NCBI GenBank assembly: GCA_015066525.1
Contig: SVOG01000042.1
Coordinates: 1 to 64,000 of the forward strand
Source of the DNA: Oscillospiraceae bacterium
GTDB taxonomy: Bacteria > Bacillota > Clostridia > Oscillospirales > Acutalibacteraceae
Direction: 5' to 3'
Length of the DNA stretch: 64,000 nt
Below are positions 18,047 through 25,592 of this stretch, piece by piece; position 1 is the first letter of the stretch; the number at the start of each line of letters is the position of its first letter. Below the pieces are notes generated by a model that was given only the letters and a program-made list of their open reading frames with translations, made no database searches and was not told the origin of the DNA. Position numbers and translations under genes: made by a program.

Positions 18047-18377
18047 ATAATAAAAGCCCCCACACTTGCGTATAGGGGCGTAATAACACGCGGTACCACC
18101 CTACTTCGGCAGAAGGTAAACTGCCCTTTAGCGTCAAACAACGCCTTAACCGATAACGAGGTTAAAGGTAAACTGCCCTTTAGCGTCAAACAACGCCTTA
18201 ACCGATAACGAGGTTAACCGTCTGCTCCTATTGATTTCTATTCAGAGCAGCGACTCCGCAGAGAGCTATACACTCAACACTTTGTATCGGCTCACACCAA
18301 CCGCCGACTCGCTGAAACGAAAATGAAGAATCTTTTTCTGCATCACAGTCTTTTGTAGGTACTGTTAAATTTTCAGT
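18047..18377 (-). promoter_or_regulatory. T-box leader RNA of leuAB
   Basis: The minus strand contains the T-box AGGGTGGTACCGCG at 18102-18089. Its TGGT would pair with an ACCA tRNA acceptor end, as expected for tRNA-Leu. A GCCCC/GGGGC hairpin followed by TTTTATT (about 18080-18049) is the terminator, and a long upstream part begins with a stem-I-like CAGCGA/TCGCTG pairing. Uncharged tRNA-Leu should stabilise the antiterminator and switch on leuA-leuB. The specifier codon could not be fixed by eye; a CTC lies in the expected part of stem I. The linker before the T-box carries a 52-bp tandem duplication. Confidence 0.88.
18113..18216. repeat. Perfect 52-bp tandem duplication within the T-box leader
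   Basis: Bases 18113-18164 and 18165-18216 are identical over 52 bp, directly abutting. Each unit contains three small potential hairpins (AACC/GGTT, GCGT/ACGC and AAGG/CCTT on the RNA strand). The duplication lies between stem I and the T-box/antiterminator. Confidence 0.95.
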
Positions 18378-18383
18378 AAAATT

Positions 18384-18411
18384 ATTATAGCAGATTAAAA
18401 ATATTTGTCAA
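18384..18411 (-). promoter_or_regulatory. Promoter of the leuAB T-box transcript
   Basis: A consensus TTGACA, a 16-bp spacer and TATAAT on the minus strand, placing the transcript start near 18377. Confidence 0.85.
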
Positions 18412-18422
18412 GTGTGAAATAG

Positions 18423-18640
18423 GTGCGACCGTATGAAAACGATGCGAACGCATGCGAACGGATGCGAACGCATGCGTTCGATGCCGATATAGATATAGAA
18501 ATAGATATAAATATAGAATAAGATAATGATATAGAATCAGATTTAGATAATGATAGTGATACAGAAAAAGAAGCAGTAAGGACTGCGGCGCCCGAACCGG
18601 CGATGGAACAAACAGATGACGGCATCAAAAAAAGCGGCAA
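18423..18640 (+). pseudogene. Decayed low-complexity coding remnant, possibly from a phage replisome organiser
   Basis: In one plus-strand frame the region reads VRPYENDANACERMRTHAFD, then an alternating Asp-Ile/Glu-Ile stretch, a TAA stop, then a continuing acidic Asp-rich stretch ending in TEKEAV and a Pro/Ala-rich segment. The DNA shows GAACGCATGC-type and GATATA hexamer repeats. Clostridial DnaD-like replisome organisers often carry just such dicodon-repeat linkers. There is no start codon, no Shine-Dalgarno and an in-frame stop, so this is not an intact gene. The assignment to a phage gene is inference; it could also be a simple microsatellite. It fills the gap between the leuA promoter and the ABC transporter terminator. 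Confidence 0.35.
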
Positions 18641-18653
18641 CGCCGCCTTTTTT
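18627..18653. terminator. Terminator of the ABC transporter operon
   Basis: AAAGCGGC/GCCGCTTT-type stem with a GTT loop, flanked by A- and T-runs, so active in both directions. It directly abuts the stop codon of the minus-strand ATPase gene. Confidence 0.8.
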
Positions 18654-19449
18654 ATTCTGCCAGAAGCATTCTGTCGTTTTCGAGGTCCTCGCCCGCGCCC
18701 GTCTTGAATTTCTCAAGCAGGTCGGATTTATGGAGAGCCTTCTTTTCCTCGCCCGACACGTCGTAAATAATCTTGCCGTCGTTCATCATAATCAGACGGT
18801 TGCCGATATTGATAGCGTCGCGCATATTATGGGTAATCATAATCGTAGTGAGGTTATTCTCGCTGACAATTTTTTCAGTAAGGTCGAGCACCTTCTTCGC
18901 CGTCTTGGGGTCGAGGGCAGCGGTGTGTTCGTCAAGTAAAAGGAGTTTGGGCTTTTTAAGCGTCGCCATAAGCAAAGTGATTGCCTGGCGCTGACCGCCC
19001 GAAAGGAGTCCGACCTTGGAAGTCAGTCTGTCCTCAAGACCGAGGTCGAGATGGGCGAGCATTTCTCTGAGCTGTTCCTTTTCCTTGCGGCGTACGCCGG
19101 GAGCAAGTCCTCTGCGCTGACCTCTGCGGGAAGCGAGCGCGAGATTCTCGAGAATCTGCATATTCGCAGCCGTACCCGTCATCGGGTCCTGGAATACTCT
19201 ACCGATATATTTCGCTCTCTTGTGCTCGGGAAGTTTGGTCACATCCACGCCGTCGATGGTGATCGTGCCGCAGTCGACGGGATACACGCCCGCGACCATA
19301 TTCAGCATCGTGGATTTGCCTGCGCCGTTGCCGCCAATAACGGTAACGAAATCGCCCTCATTGAGCACGAGGTCGATGCCACGCAGCGCCTTTTTCTCAT
19401 TTATCGTACCGGGGTTAAAGGTTTTGTGAACATTCTTAATTTCGAGCAT
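18652..19449 (-). CDS. ABC transporter ATP-binding protein
   Basis: A 265-aa ATPase that powers the importer formed with the permease and binding protein upstream. Walker A (GGNGAGKST), Q-loop (GRVFQDPMTG), signature (LLSGGQRQA), Walker B (LLLLDEHTAAL) and the switch His (ITHNM) are all in place. It resembles the ATPase partner of PF04392-type binding proteins (for example TrpXYZ systems). Its start overlaps the permease stop (TAATG), so translation is coupled. The substrate is not deducible from the ATPase. Confidence 0.9.
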   Translation of the reverse strand: MLEIKNVHKTFNPGTINEKKALRGIDLVLNEGDFVTVIGGNGAGKSTMLNMVAGVYPVDCGTITIDGVDVTKLPEHKRAKYIGRVFQDPMTGTAANMQILENLALASRRGQRRGLAPGVRRKEKEQLREMLAHLDLGLEDRLTSKVGLLSGGQRQAITLLMATLKKPKLLLLDEHTAALDPKTAKKVLDLTEKIVSENNLTTIMITHNMRDAINIGNRLIMMNDGKIIYDVSGEEKKALHKSDLLEKFKTGAGEDLENDRMLLAE

Positions 19450-20351
19450 TATTCCTTAACCTCCTTTACCTTGACTGTCTTGGAGGCAATCTTATTCTTC
19501 CAATACGGAACGCCGAGGAAGATTGCCACAACGAGTGCAATAAAGAGCTTGAGGTCGTTCGGGTTGAGACCGAGACGAAGTACAAGCGTAATCACCACAT
19601 AGTAGATAACGCCGCCGATAGCCACCGCAACAAGTTTGAGCGCAAAATTCTTGAAAATCTTGCCGAACAATACTTCTCCGATGATGACTGCAGCAAGACC
19701 GATAACAATCGCGCCACGGCCCATATTGACATCCGCATAACCCTGGAACTGGGTCAGCATTGCGCCGGAAAGTGCAACGATACCGTTGGAAAGCACGAGA
19801 CCGATAACCTTATTCGTATCGGTATTGATACCGTTTGCGCGGGACATCGCCTCGTTATTACCCGTTGCTCTGAGCCCGAAACCGAGCTCCGTGCCGAAGA
19901 ACCAGTACAAAACGCAGACGACGACAACCACGAAGAGCGCGCCGATAATCAGCGTCTTAGGTACCTCGCCGAGTGAGAACAAAAGGTGATAGTTGCGTGC
20001 GCTGATGGGCTGATTCGCCTTGTTGCCGAGCAGTCGCAGATTCACGGAATACAGCGAAAGCTGGGTCAGAATACCCGCGAGGATGGCAGGAATACCGAAT
20101 TTCGTATGGAAAATACCCGTCGCAAGACCCGCAATGCATCCTGCGCAAAATGCTAAAATCATACTGATATAGACATTCATGCCGTGCGTCATACAGAGCA
20201 CGAGCATCGCGCCGCCCGTACCCATCGAGCCGTCGACGGTCAGGTCGGCTACGTCGAGAACTCTGAAAGTGATATACACACCGATTGCCATGATGCCCCA
20301 AATAAGTCCCTGGGCAGCGGCTCCCGGCAGTGCAGCTAAGAATCCACTCAT
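19449..20351 (-). CDS. ABC transporter permease
   Basis: A 300-aa BPD_transp_2-type permease with about eight to nine hydrophobic helices. The conserved start GAAAQGLIWGIMAIGVYITFRVLDVADLTVDGS is typical of permeases partnered with PF04392 binding proteins. The loop LGFGLRATGNNEAMSRANGIN would contact the ATPase. It lies between the binding protein and the ATPase genes. A terminator and a 167-bp palindromic element separate it from the binding-protein gene, so it is likely transcribed by read-through. Substrate is unknown; amino acids such as tryptophan or tyrosine are known for some relatives. Confidence 0.9.
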   Translation of the reverse strand: MSGFLAALPGAAAQGLIWGIMAIGVYITFRVLDVADLTVDGSMGTGGAMLVLCMTHGMNVYISMILAFCAGCIAGLATGIFHTKFGIPAILAGILTQLSLYSVNLRLLGNKANQPISARNYHLLFSLGEVPKTLIIGALFVVVVVCVLYWFFGTELGFGLRATGNNEAMSRANGINTDTNKVIGLVLSNGIVALSGAMLTQFQGYADVNMGRGAIVIGLAAVIIGEVLFGKIFKNFALKLVAVAIGGVIYYVVITLVLRLGLNPNDLKLFIALVVAIFLGVPYWKNKIASKTVKVKEVKE

Positions 20352-20438
20352 AATGTATCTCCTTAAAGATAATTTTTATTAATAGTTATAAAATCAGCAA
20401 TATATAGAATATCAAAAAAGTGTCAAAAGGTCAAGAAG

Positions 20439-20605
20439 TTTTTTAGGCTCAAGGCTCAAGGATTGCCCTGCGGGCAAAAGGCTCAAGAGAAACGGCGGGC
20501 GTTGCCCGCACCCAGAATTAAAATTGCCGTGCGCAACACCCAACACCTTGAGCCTTGCGTGCGCCAGCGCGCTCCTTAAGCGCAGCGCTCCTTGAGCCTA
20601 AAAAA
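20439..20605. repeat. GC-rich intergenic palindromic element
   Basis: Outer arms TTTTTTAGGCTCAAGG and CCTTGAGCCTAAAAAA (16 bp, perfect) enclose about 135 bp of further hairpins (TTGCCC/GGGCAA, CGGGC/GCCCG, AGCGC/GCGCT) and repeated GGCTCAAG words. It has no coding capacity. It interrupts the ABC importer operon between the binding-protein terminator and the permease. It could be a REP/MITE-like element or a very stable RNA structure. Confidence 0.75.
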
Positions 20606-20639
20606 TTACAGCCGCTCATCGAGCGGCTGTAATTTTTTG
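20602..20639. terminator. Terminator after the ABC binding-protein gene
   Basis: AATTACAGCCGCTC/GAGCGGCTGTAATT is a perfect 14-bp stem with a 3-nt loop, followed by TTTTTT on both strands. It lies immediately after the binding-protein stop codon. Partial read-through would give more binding protein than permease and ATPase. Confidence 0.88.
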
Positions 20640-20645
20640 ATTGAA

Positions 20646-21674
20646 TTATTCAGCGTCGAGCGCCAGCTCCTCATAATCATCGGGAACGGTGATGCCGAGT
20701 GCCTTTGCACGCTCGGGAACATACTTAAAGATAACATCGTCCTTCGTCGGAATCATAATATCCATCGTTGCCGGGTCTTTGCCGTCCTTGAGGATTTCGT
20801 AAGCCATCTTGCCCGCATTTCTGCCGATAGCGTCATAGCTGATGGAAAGTGTTGCAAAACCGCAACCCTTGCAGATACCCTCTTCGCCGGCGATAACCGG
20901 GATATTCGCCTTGGAAACGATGGGTTCGATGGTGCCGGTAGCCTGTGCCATTGTGTTATCCGTCGGGATATAAAGTGCGTCACAGGTATCGCAAGCGGAC
21001 TGTACAACCGATGCGATATCGTTGGTGTCAGCAGCAGTGAATTCCTTAGCCTCGATGCCGAGCTTCTTCAGTTCCTCACCGACTACCTTCGCCTGGTAAA
21101 CAGAGTTTGCCTCGGCGGAGCAGTAAATGATGCCGACTTTCTTGGCATTCGGGGTAAGGGTCTTAAACATGGCAGCCTGCTCGGAAAGCGGTGCGAGGTC
21201 GGAGGTACCGGTTACATTGATACCGGTAGCGCCCGTCCACTTGTCCTCGGGGATATCAAGCGCACTTGCGAAATCAGTAACAGCGGTAGCCACAATCGGA
21301 ATGGTTGTGGTCGACTGAGCCGCAGCCTGAAGAACAGGTGTCGGGTTTGCGAGAATGAGGTCAACGCCGTCCGCTGCAAAGCCGTTTGTGATGGTAGCGC
21401 AGGTCGGGATGTCGCCCGCTGCATTCTCTTCTACGAATTCAATCTTGTTTCCGTCAGCCTCAGCAAGCTTGGTAAGCTCTTCTTTGAAGCCGTTGGTTGC
21501 TGCGTCAAGCGCAGGGTGCTGTACGAGCTGAGCAACACCGACCTTCCAGGTCTTACCTTCCGCCGTGCTCGCATTTTCTGTCTGTGTTCCGCCGTTGGCG
21601 CATGCTGCGAAGATGCCGCCTACCATTGCAACCGCGAGTCCAACGCCGAGAACTTTCTTTACAACTTTATTCAT
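20646..21674 (-). CDS. ABC transporter substrate-binding lipoprotein (PF04392 type)
   Basis: A 342-aa lipoprotein of the ABC_sub_bind family. The signal MNKVVKKVLGVGLAVAMVGG ends in the lipobox FAAC, placing the lipidated Cys near residue 25, followed by a Thr/Ser/Glu linker. The Rossmann-like lobes show KWKVGVAQLVQHPALDA-type and GVDLILANPTPVLQAA-type segments, and the second half includes KKVGIIYCSAEANS and PVIAGEEGICKGCGFATLSISY, usual in this family. ATG at 21674 has AAGGAG upstream and is chosen over the ORF-track start 15 codons earlier. Ligand unknown; no T-box or other riboswitch was found upstream. Confidence 0.9.
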   Translation of the reverse strand: MNKVVKKVLGVGLAVAMVGGIFAACANGGTQTENASTAEGKTWKVGVAQLVQHPALDAATNGFKEELTKLAEADGNKIEFVEENAAGDIPTCATITNGFAADGVDLILANPTPVLQAAAQSTTTIPIVATAVTDFASALDIPEDKWTGATGINVTGTSDLAPLSEQAAMFKTLTPNAKKVGIIYCSAEANSVYQAKVVGEELKKLGIEAKEFTAADTNDIASVVQSACDTCDALYIPTDNTMAQATGTIEPIVSKANIPVIAGEEGICKGCGFATLSISYDAIGRNAGKMAYEILKDGKDPATMDIMIPTKDDVIFKYVPERAKALGITVPDDYEELALDAE

Positions 21675-21719
21675 CTGTAAAATCTCCTTTATGTATTTTT
21701 CGATTTTGTTGCAAGTCAC

Positions 21720-21748
21720 AGTTTAGCACATAAAAGCGCTAAAGTCAA
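21720..21748 (-). promoter_or_regulatory. Promoter of the ABC importer operon
   Basis: TTGACT, a 17-bp spacer and TAAACT on the minus strand, 46 bp before the start codon of the binding-protein gene. Confidence 0.65.
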
Positions 21749-21824
21749 CACTTTTTTTGGCGAAACTTCCGTCATCAAAATGTTATCAATTTGTAAACAT
21801 CTCCCCGATTGGGTCCATAATTCC

Positions 21825-21853
21825 TTGACAAGTACAAGATATTGTTGTAATAT
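21825..21853 (+). promoter_or_regulatory. Promoter of the RNase Y gene
   Basis: A consensus TTGACA, a 17-bp spacer and TAATAT, about 130 bp upstream of the coding start. The 312-bp gap between this gene and the divergent binding-protein gene otherwise holds only the opposing promoter and an untranslated leader with no clear structure. Confidence 0.65.
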
Positions 21854-21987
21854 AATATGGAAATTCTATATGCCGAGTATTTTGTGATGGCAGATAGGAC
21901 TTTATATTGCATAAAACTGTACCTTTTCTGATGAAATTTTGAGTGAATGCTATTAAAAAATCTAAACAGAAGGAGGTGCTATTGATT

Positions 21988-23544
21988 ATGGTAAAAATTC
22001 CCGTATTAGTGATATTAATAATCGTCGCTCTTGTGATTGGCGGAGCTGTCGGCGCTGTTATCGGCTCTCTTATAAAGGAAAAGAAAGCGCTCAACGACAA
22101 GGAATCCGCTCAGCAGCAGGCGCGCAAGATTATTAATGATGCCTTAGCCGAGGCGGAGTCATCTAAAAAGGCTCAGCTCCTCGAAGCCAAGGACGAAATA
22201 CACAAACTTCGTTCAGACGCCGACAAAGAAATTCGCGAAAGACGAAATGAAGTCCAGCGTCAGGAAAAAAGACTCAATCAGCGCGAGGAATACCTCGATA
22301 AAAGAGCTGATACTCTTGAAAACAAAAGTGAACATTTAAGCGAAAAGCTTAAGCAAGTTGATGAAAGATTACTTGAAATCGATGGCATCAAGAAAAGCCA
22401 GTTTGATATGCTTGAAAGAATCTCGGGTCTCTCCCAGGAGGACGCCAAGAAGCAACTTATGCAGTCCCTCGAGGCAGAGCTCGACGTAGAAAAGAGCAAG
22501 CGTATTCTCGAATACGAGCAGATGATTCGCGACCAGAGCGATGTTCTCGCAAGAGAAATCATCGGCACCGCGATTCAGCGCTGCGCGGCTGACCACACAG
22601 CCGAGACCACCGTTTATGTCGTATCCCTGCCCTCGGATGATATGAAGGGCAGAATCATCGGCAGAGAGGGCAGAAATATCCGCTCCATCGAGCAGATTAC
22701 GGGCGCCGAACTCATCATCGACGATACGCCCGAGGCAATTACAGTCAGCGCCTTCGACCCCGTAAGACGAGAGATTGCACGGCTGACTCTCGAGAAACTC
22801 ATTCAGGACGGCAGAATCCATCCGACCCGAATTGAGGAAATGTACGAAAAGTCCAAAAAAGAGGTCGAGCAGACCATCCGCGCAGAGGGTGAAAAGGCAG
22901 TCATCAGTGCAAACTGCGGCTCCATCCACCCCGAGCTCGTCAAGCTGCTCGGCAAACTCAAATACCGTACCTCCTACGGTCAGAGCGTACTCAAGCACTC
23001 GCTTGAGGTGTCCTATATCGCAGGTCTTATGGCGGCTGAACTCGGCGTAGACGAGAAACAGGCACGCCGTGCAGGACTTCTCCACGATATCGGTAAAGCG
23101 GTCGACCACGAGATGGAAGGCGGTCATATCGCACTCGGTGTCGAGTACGCGCGTAAGTACAAGGAGAGCGAGGCAATCGTTCACGCTATCCAGGCGCACC
23201 ACGGCGACGTGGAATGTAAGACCGTTGTCGCTGCGCTCGTACAGGCAGCGGACGCTGTTTCCGCAGCGAGACCCGGTGCAAGACGCGAAAATATTGAGAA
23301 CTACATCAAGCGCTTACAGCAGCTTGAAGAAATCTCATCAAGTTTCGAAGGTGTTGAAAAGGCTTACGCCATCCAGGCAGGCAGAGAAGTGCGTGTTATG
23401 GTTAAGCCTGAAATCATCGACGACAGCAAGATGCCGCTTATTGCCCGCGAGATTGTGAAGAGAATCGAGGACGAGATGGACTATCCCGGCCAGATTAAGG
23501 TCAACATCATCCGCGAAAGCAGAACATCGGACATCGCAAAATAA
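21988..23544 (+). CDS. rny: Ribonuclease Y
   Basis: A 518-aa membrane-anchored endoribonuclease that starts mRNA decay in Firmicutes. One N-terminal transmembrane helix (about residues 4-25) is followed by a long charged coiled coil (to about residue 195), a KH RNA-binding domain with the [15 protein letters not shown] motif, and an HD domain with [12 protein letters not shown]. The C-terminal RNase Y tail ([15 protein letters not shown]) is conserved. Start: ATG 21988, with AGAAGGAGG 11 nt upstream; a TTG at 21982 has a tighter 5-nt spacing and remains possible. A terminator follows. Confidence 0.95.
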   Translation: MVKIPVLVILIIVALVIGGAVGAVIGSLIKEKKALNDKESAQQQARKIINDALAEAESSKKAQLLEAKDEIHKLRSDADKEIRERRNEVQRQEKRLNQREEYLDKRADTLENKSEHLSEKLKQVDERLLEIDGIKKSQFDMLERISGLSQEDAKKQLMQSLEAELDVEKSKRILEYEQMIRDQSDVLAREIIGTAIQRCAADHTAETTVYVVSLPSDDMKGRIIGREGRNIRSIEQITGAELIIDDTPEAITVSAFDPVRREIARLTLEKLIQDGRIHPTRIEEMYEKSKKEVEQTIRAEGEKAVISANCGSIHPELVKLLGKLKYRTSYGQSVLKHSLEVSYIAGLMAAELGVDEKQARRAGLLHDIGKAVDHEMEGGHIALGVEYARKYKESEAIVHAIQAHHGDVECKTVVAALVQAADAVSAARPGARRENIENYIKRLQQLEEISSSFEGVEKAYAIQAGREVRVMVKPEIIDDSKMPLIAREIVKRIEDEMDYPGQIKVNIIRESRTSDIAK

Positions 23545-23552
23545 AACTTTGA

Positions 23553-23577
23553 GGGGCGGAGCAATCCGCCCTTTTTT
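23553..23577 (+). terminator. Terminator after rny
   Basis: GGGCGGA, loop GCAA, TCCGCCC, then TTTTTT, nine bases after the rny stop. Confidence 0.85.
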
Positions 23578-23590
23578 GAAAGGAATTACT

Positions 23591-23884
23591 ATGATTAAAC
23601 ATATTGTATGTTTCAAATTGAGCGACAATTCCCCCGCCGAGGTGCAAAAAGCGGCGGACATCCTCCGCTCAATGGAAGGCAAAGTGCCGCAAATCAGGGA
23701 CATCGAAGTCGGATGCGACTTCCTTCACTCGCCTCGCTCCTTCGACATTATTCTGCAGGTCGTGCTCGACGACGCCGCATCACTCGACGACTACCAGAAC
23801 GACCCCTATCACTGTGAAGTGGTCAAAACGCATATGCACGCCGTCGCAGAGCGTTCTGTCGCGCTCGACTATAACCTCGACTGA
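23591..23884 (+). CDS. Dabb (stress-responsive A/B barrel) domain protein
   Basis: A 97-aa single-domain protein of the Dabb family, dimeric alpha+beta barrels of the ferredoxin-like superfamily. The pattern IKHIVCFKLSD at the start, RDIEVGCDF in the middle and DYQNDPYHCEVVKTHM near the end matches the family, and the length is typical. The biochemical role of most bacterial members is unknown. ATG at 23591 has AAAGGA 7 nt upstream and is chosen over the ORF-track start 14 codons earlier. It is flanked by terminators, so it depends on read-through from rny or on an unseen promoter. Confidence 0.88.
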   Translation: MIKHIVCFKLSDNSPAEVQKAADILRSMEGKVPQIRDIEVGCDFLHSPRSFDIILQVVLDDAASLDDYQNDPYHCEVVKTHMHAVAERSVALDYNLD

Positions 23885-23887
23885 TAC

Positions 23888-23921
23888 AATACCAACCGTT
23901 TCCTCGGTTGGTATTATTTAT
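23888..23921 (+). terminator. Terminator after the Dabb gene
   Basis: AATACCAACCG, a 6-nt loop, CGGTTGGTATT, then a T-rich tract. The 11-bp stem is perfect. Confidence 0.75.
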
Positions 23922-23946
23922 TTATAATATATTTAATTATTTATAA

Positions 23947-23975
23947 TTGACTTTGAATTATATAGTTGCTATAAT
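23947..23975 (+). promoter_or_regulatory. Promoter of the polysaccharide locus
   Basis: TTGACT, a 17-bp spacer and TATAAT, about 48 bp before the first gene of the locus. No other strong promoter or terminator was seen until 36280, so a 12-kb transcript is likely. Confidence 0.75.
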
Positions 23976-24022
23976 ACATTATGTATCATTATGGGCATCG
24001 TCTGCCCGAATGGAGGTTAAAC

Positions 24023-24841
24023 ATGGAAGAGAACAGAGAAATCGAAATCGACCTGAGAAAAATTGTATATATGATGAGGGACAAGCTGATATATATCTTC
24101 CTCATCACGATTCTGGGCGGTGTTTTGCTGGGCGCATTTACACAGCTCTTTATTACGCCGACTTATACCGCGACGGTAAAGTTCTTTGCCAAGAGCAGCA
24201 CAAGCCAAATCAGCACCTCCTCGACCAAAACCGAGGCGGAACTCAACGCCGAGGAAAAACTCGCCGAGCTCTATGTATACATCATCCAGAGCGACACGGT
24301 GGTGGACAAGGTTGCCAAGGAATTACAGATTAACAACGCCAAGGAAATCAAGGAATCCATCAAGGCAAAGGCAGTTGAGGGCATCCAGGCGTTCACCGTA
24401 ACGGTCACCCATCCCAACCCCGACACGGCGGAAAAAATTGCCAACGCCATCGCGCGCATCGCGCCCGACGAAGTCGTCAAGATTGTCGAGGGCGGCGGCA
24501 TCAAAGTCATCGACTACGCCAAGGTGCCGAAGAAACCTTCGTCACCGAATCTCAAGCGTAATATCCTCATCGGCGCGCTTGCCGGTTTTGTGCTCTCATT
24601 TGCGGCATTCTTCATCTATGAAGTATTCGACACCTCGATTACCGAGACGAAGGACCTCGTCAGAGAGTTCGACATTCCCGTACTCGGTACCATCCCGCGC
24701 CTCGATTCCAAGAGCAATGCGGACAAGTCCTCCCGCACGGAGGCGCCTGTTTCGGCAAAAACAGAGGTGCAGCCGAGCGATTCCCTGTTAAAAAGTATTC
24801 AGTCTGTGAAAGGAGAAGTGTCAAATGAGCAAAAGAAATAA
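24023..24841 (+). CDS. Chain-length determinant / kinase adaptor (CpsC/YveK-like)
   Basis: A 272-aa Wzz-family membrane protein. Two transmembrane helices (about residues 25-45 and 180-200) bracket an extracytoplasmic domain, the arrangement of CpsC/CapA-type proteins that set polymer length and activate the partner tyrosine kinase. The segments EIDLRKIVYMMRDKLIYIFLIT and VPKKPSSPNLKRNILIGALAG (the Pro-rich motif before the second helix) are diagnostic. ATG 24023 with GGAGG upstream is the start. Its end overlaps the kinase gene by 17 bp. It opens the locus. Confidence 0.9.
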   Translation: MEENREIEIDLRKIVYMMRDKLIYIFLITILGGVLLGAFTQLFITPTYTATVKFFAKSSTSQISTSSTKTEAELNAEEKLAELYVYIIQSDTVVDKVAKELQINNAKEIKESIKAKAVEGIQAFTVTVTHPNPDTAEKIANAIARIAPDEVVKIVEGGGIKVIDYAKVPKKPSSPNLKRNILIGALAGFVLSFAAFFIYEVFDTSITETKDLVREFDIPVLGTIPRLDSKSNADKSSRTEAPVSAKTEVQPSDSLLKSIQSVKGEVSNEQKK

Positions 24842-25580
24842 GAGAAGAAAGCTTGCGGAAAACAACGGTTTTAACCGCGCTGACCCGAATAAAATCCTCA
24901 GTGCCGACACCTCCTTCCAGGTAAAAGAGGCATATAACTCCATCCGAACGAATCTGCTCTTCAGCCAGCAGGGTGAGAAGTGCCCCATATTCGTCATCAC
25001 CAGCCCGACAGCAAATAACGGCAAGACGATTAACACGATTAATCTCGCCGTCAGTTTCGCACAGATGGGCAAAAAGACGCTGATTATCGACTCCGATATG
25101 CGTAACCCCACGATGCACAGAATGTTCTCCATCCCCGTGAAGAACGGACTGAGCGAAATTCTCGCGGGTCTCACCGACAGCATCTCAGTCTCCAAGACAC
25201 AGATTGAGAATCTCTCCGTGCTCACCGCGGGCAAGATTCCCCCGAACCCGGCGGAGCTCCTCTCCTCGAGCCGTATGGATAAGCTTCTCGATTTCGTCAA
25301 GGAGCATTACGACTGCGTGTTCATCGACACGCCGCCGATTAATATTGTCACCGACTCCACTCTCTTTGCACAGAAGGTAACGGGTTACGTACTCATCATC
25401 AAGACGGATACGACGAATATCAACGATGTCAAAACCACCGTATCCAACCTCGAGAAGGTGGACGCCGACATCCTCGGCTTTATCCTCAACGATGTCAGCT
25501 CGGACAAGAAGAAGTACTACTATTCTTATTACCGAAAGTACAACTATAATTACAATTACAACTATAACTACAACTATTAA
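24825..25580 (+). CDS. Bacterial tyrosine kinase (CpsD/CapB-like)
   Basis: A 251-aa cytosolic BY-kinase that would autophosphorylate on a C-terminal tyrosine cluster and regulate polysaccharide assembly with the CpsC-like adaptor. EAYNSIRTNLLF is the usual start, Walker A' is TLIIDSDMRNPTMH and Walker B lies at DCVFIDTPP. Two oddities: the Walker A reads PTANNGKT instead of the usual (A/G)xxxxGK(S/T), and the C-terminus is an extreme Tyr tail, YYYSYYRKY followed by six Asn-Tyr dipeptides. The GKT lysine and threonine are retained, so activity is still likely. No CpsB-type phosphatase gene is present in the locus. Confidence 0.9.
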   Translation: MSKRNKRRKLAENNGFNRADPNKILSADTSFQVKEAYNSIRTNLLFSQQGEKCPIFVITSPTANNGKTINTINLAVSFAQMGKKTLIIDSDMRNPTMHRMFSIPVKNGLSEILAGLTDSISVSKTQIENLSVLTAGKIPPNPAELLSSSRMDKLLDFVKEHYDCVFIDTPPINIVTDSTLFAQKVTGYVLIIKTDTTNINDVKTTVSNLEKVDADILGFILNDVSSDKKKYYYSYYRKYNYNYNYNYNYNY

Positions 25581-25592
25581 TCAGGTGATAAA

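Noticed and set aside
16391-18208. Plus-strand ORF of 605 aa opposite leuA
   Set aside because: It is the antisense shadow of leuA and runs into the T-box leader. It has no ribosome-binding site or recognisable domain.
18113-18216. Two direct repeats considered as a minimal CRISPR or as tandem T-boxes
   Set aside because: The units abut with no spacer, and the T-box core AGGGTGGTACCGCG occurs only once, so this is a simple duplication in one leader.
18470-18560. GATATA hexamers considered as a CRISPR or operator array
   Set aside because: Units are too short and irregular and have no spacers. A decayed low-complexity coding remnant or microsatellite is simpler.
21675-21987. Possible T-box or other riboswitch before the ABC binding-protein gene
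   Set aside because: Only about 40 nt lie between the promoter and the start, with no T-box core or recognisable aptamer.
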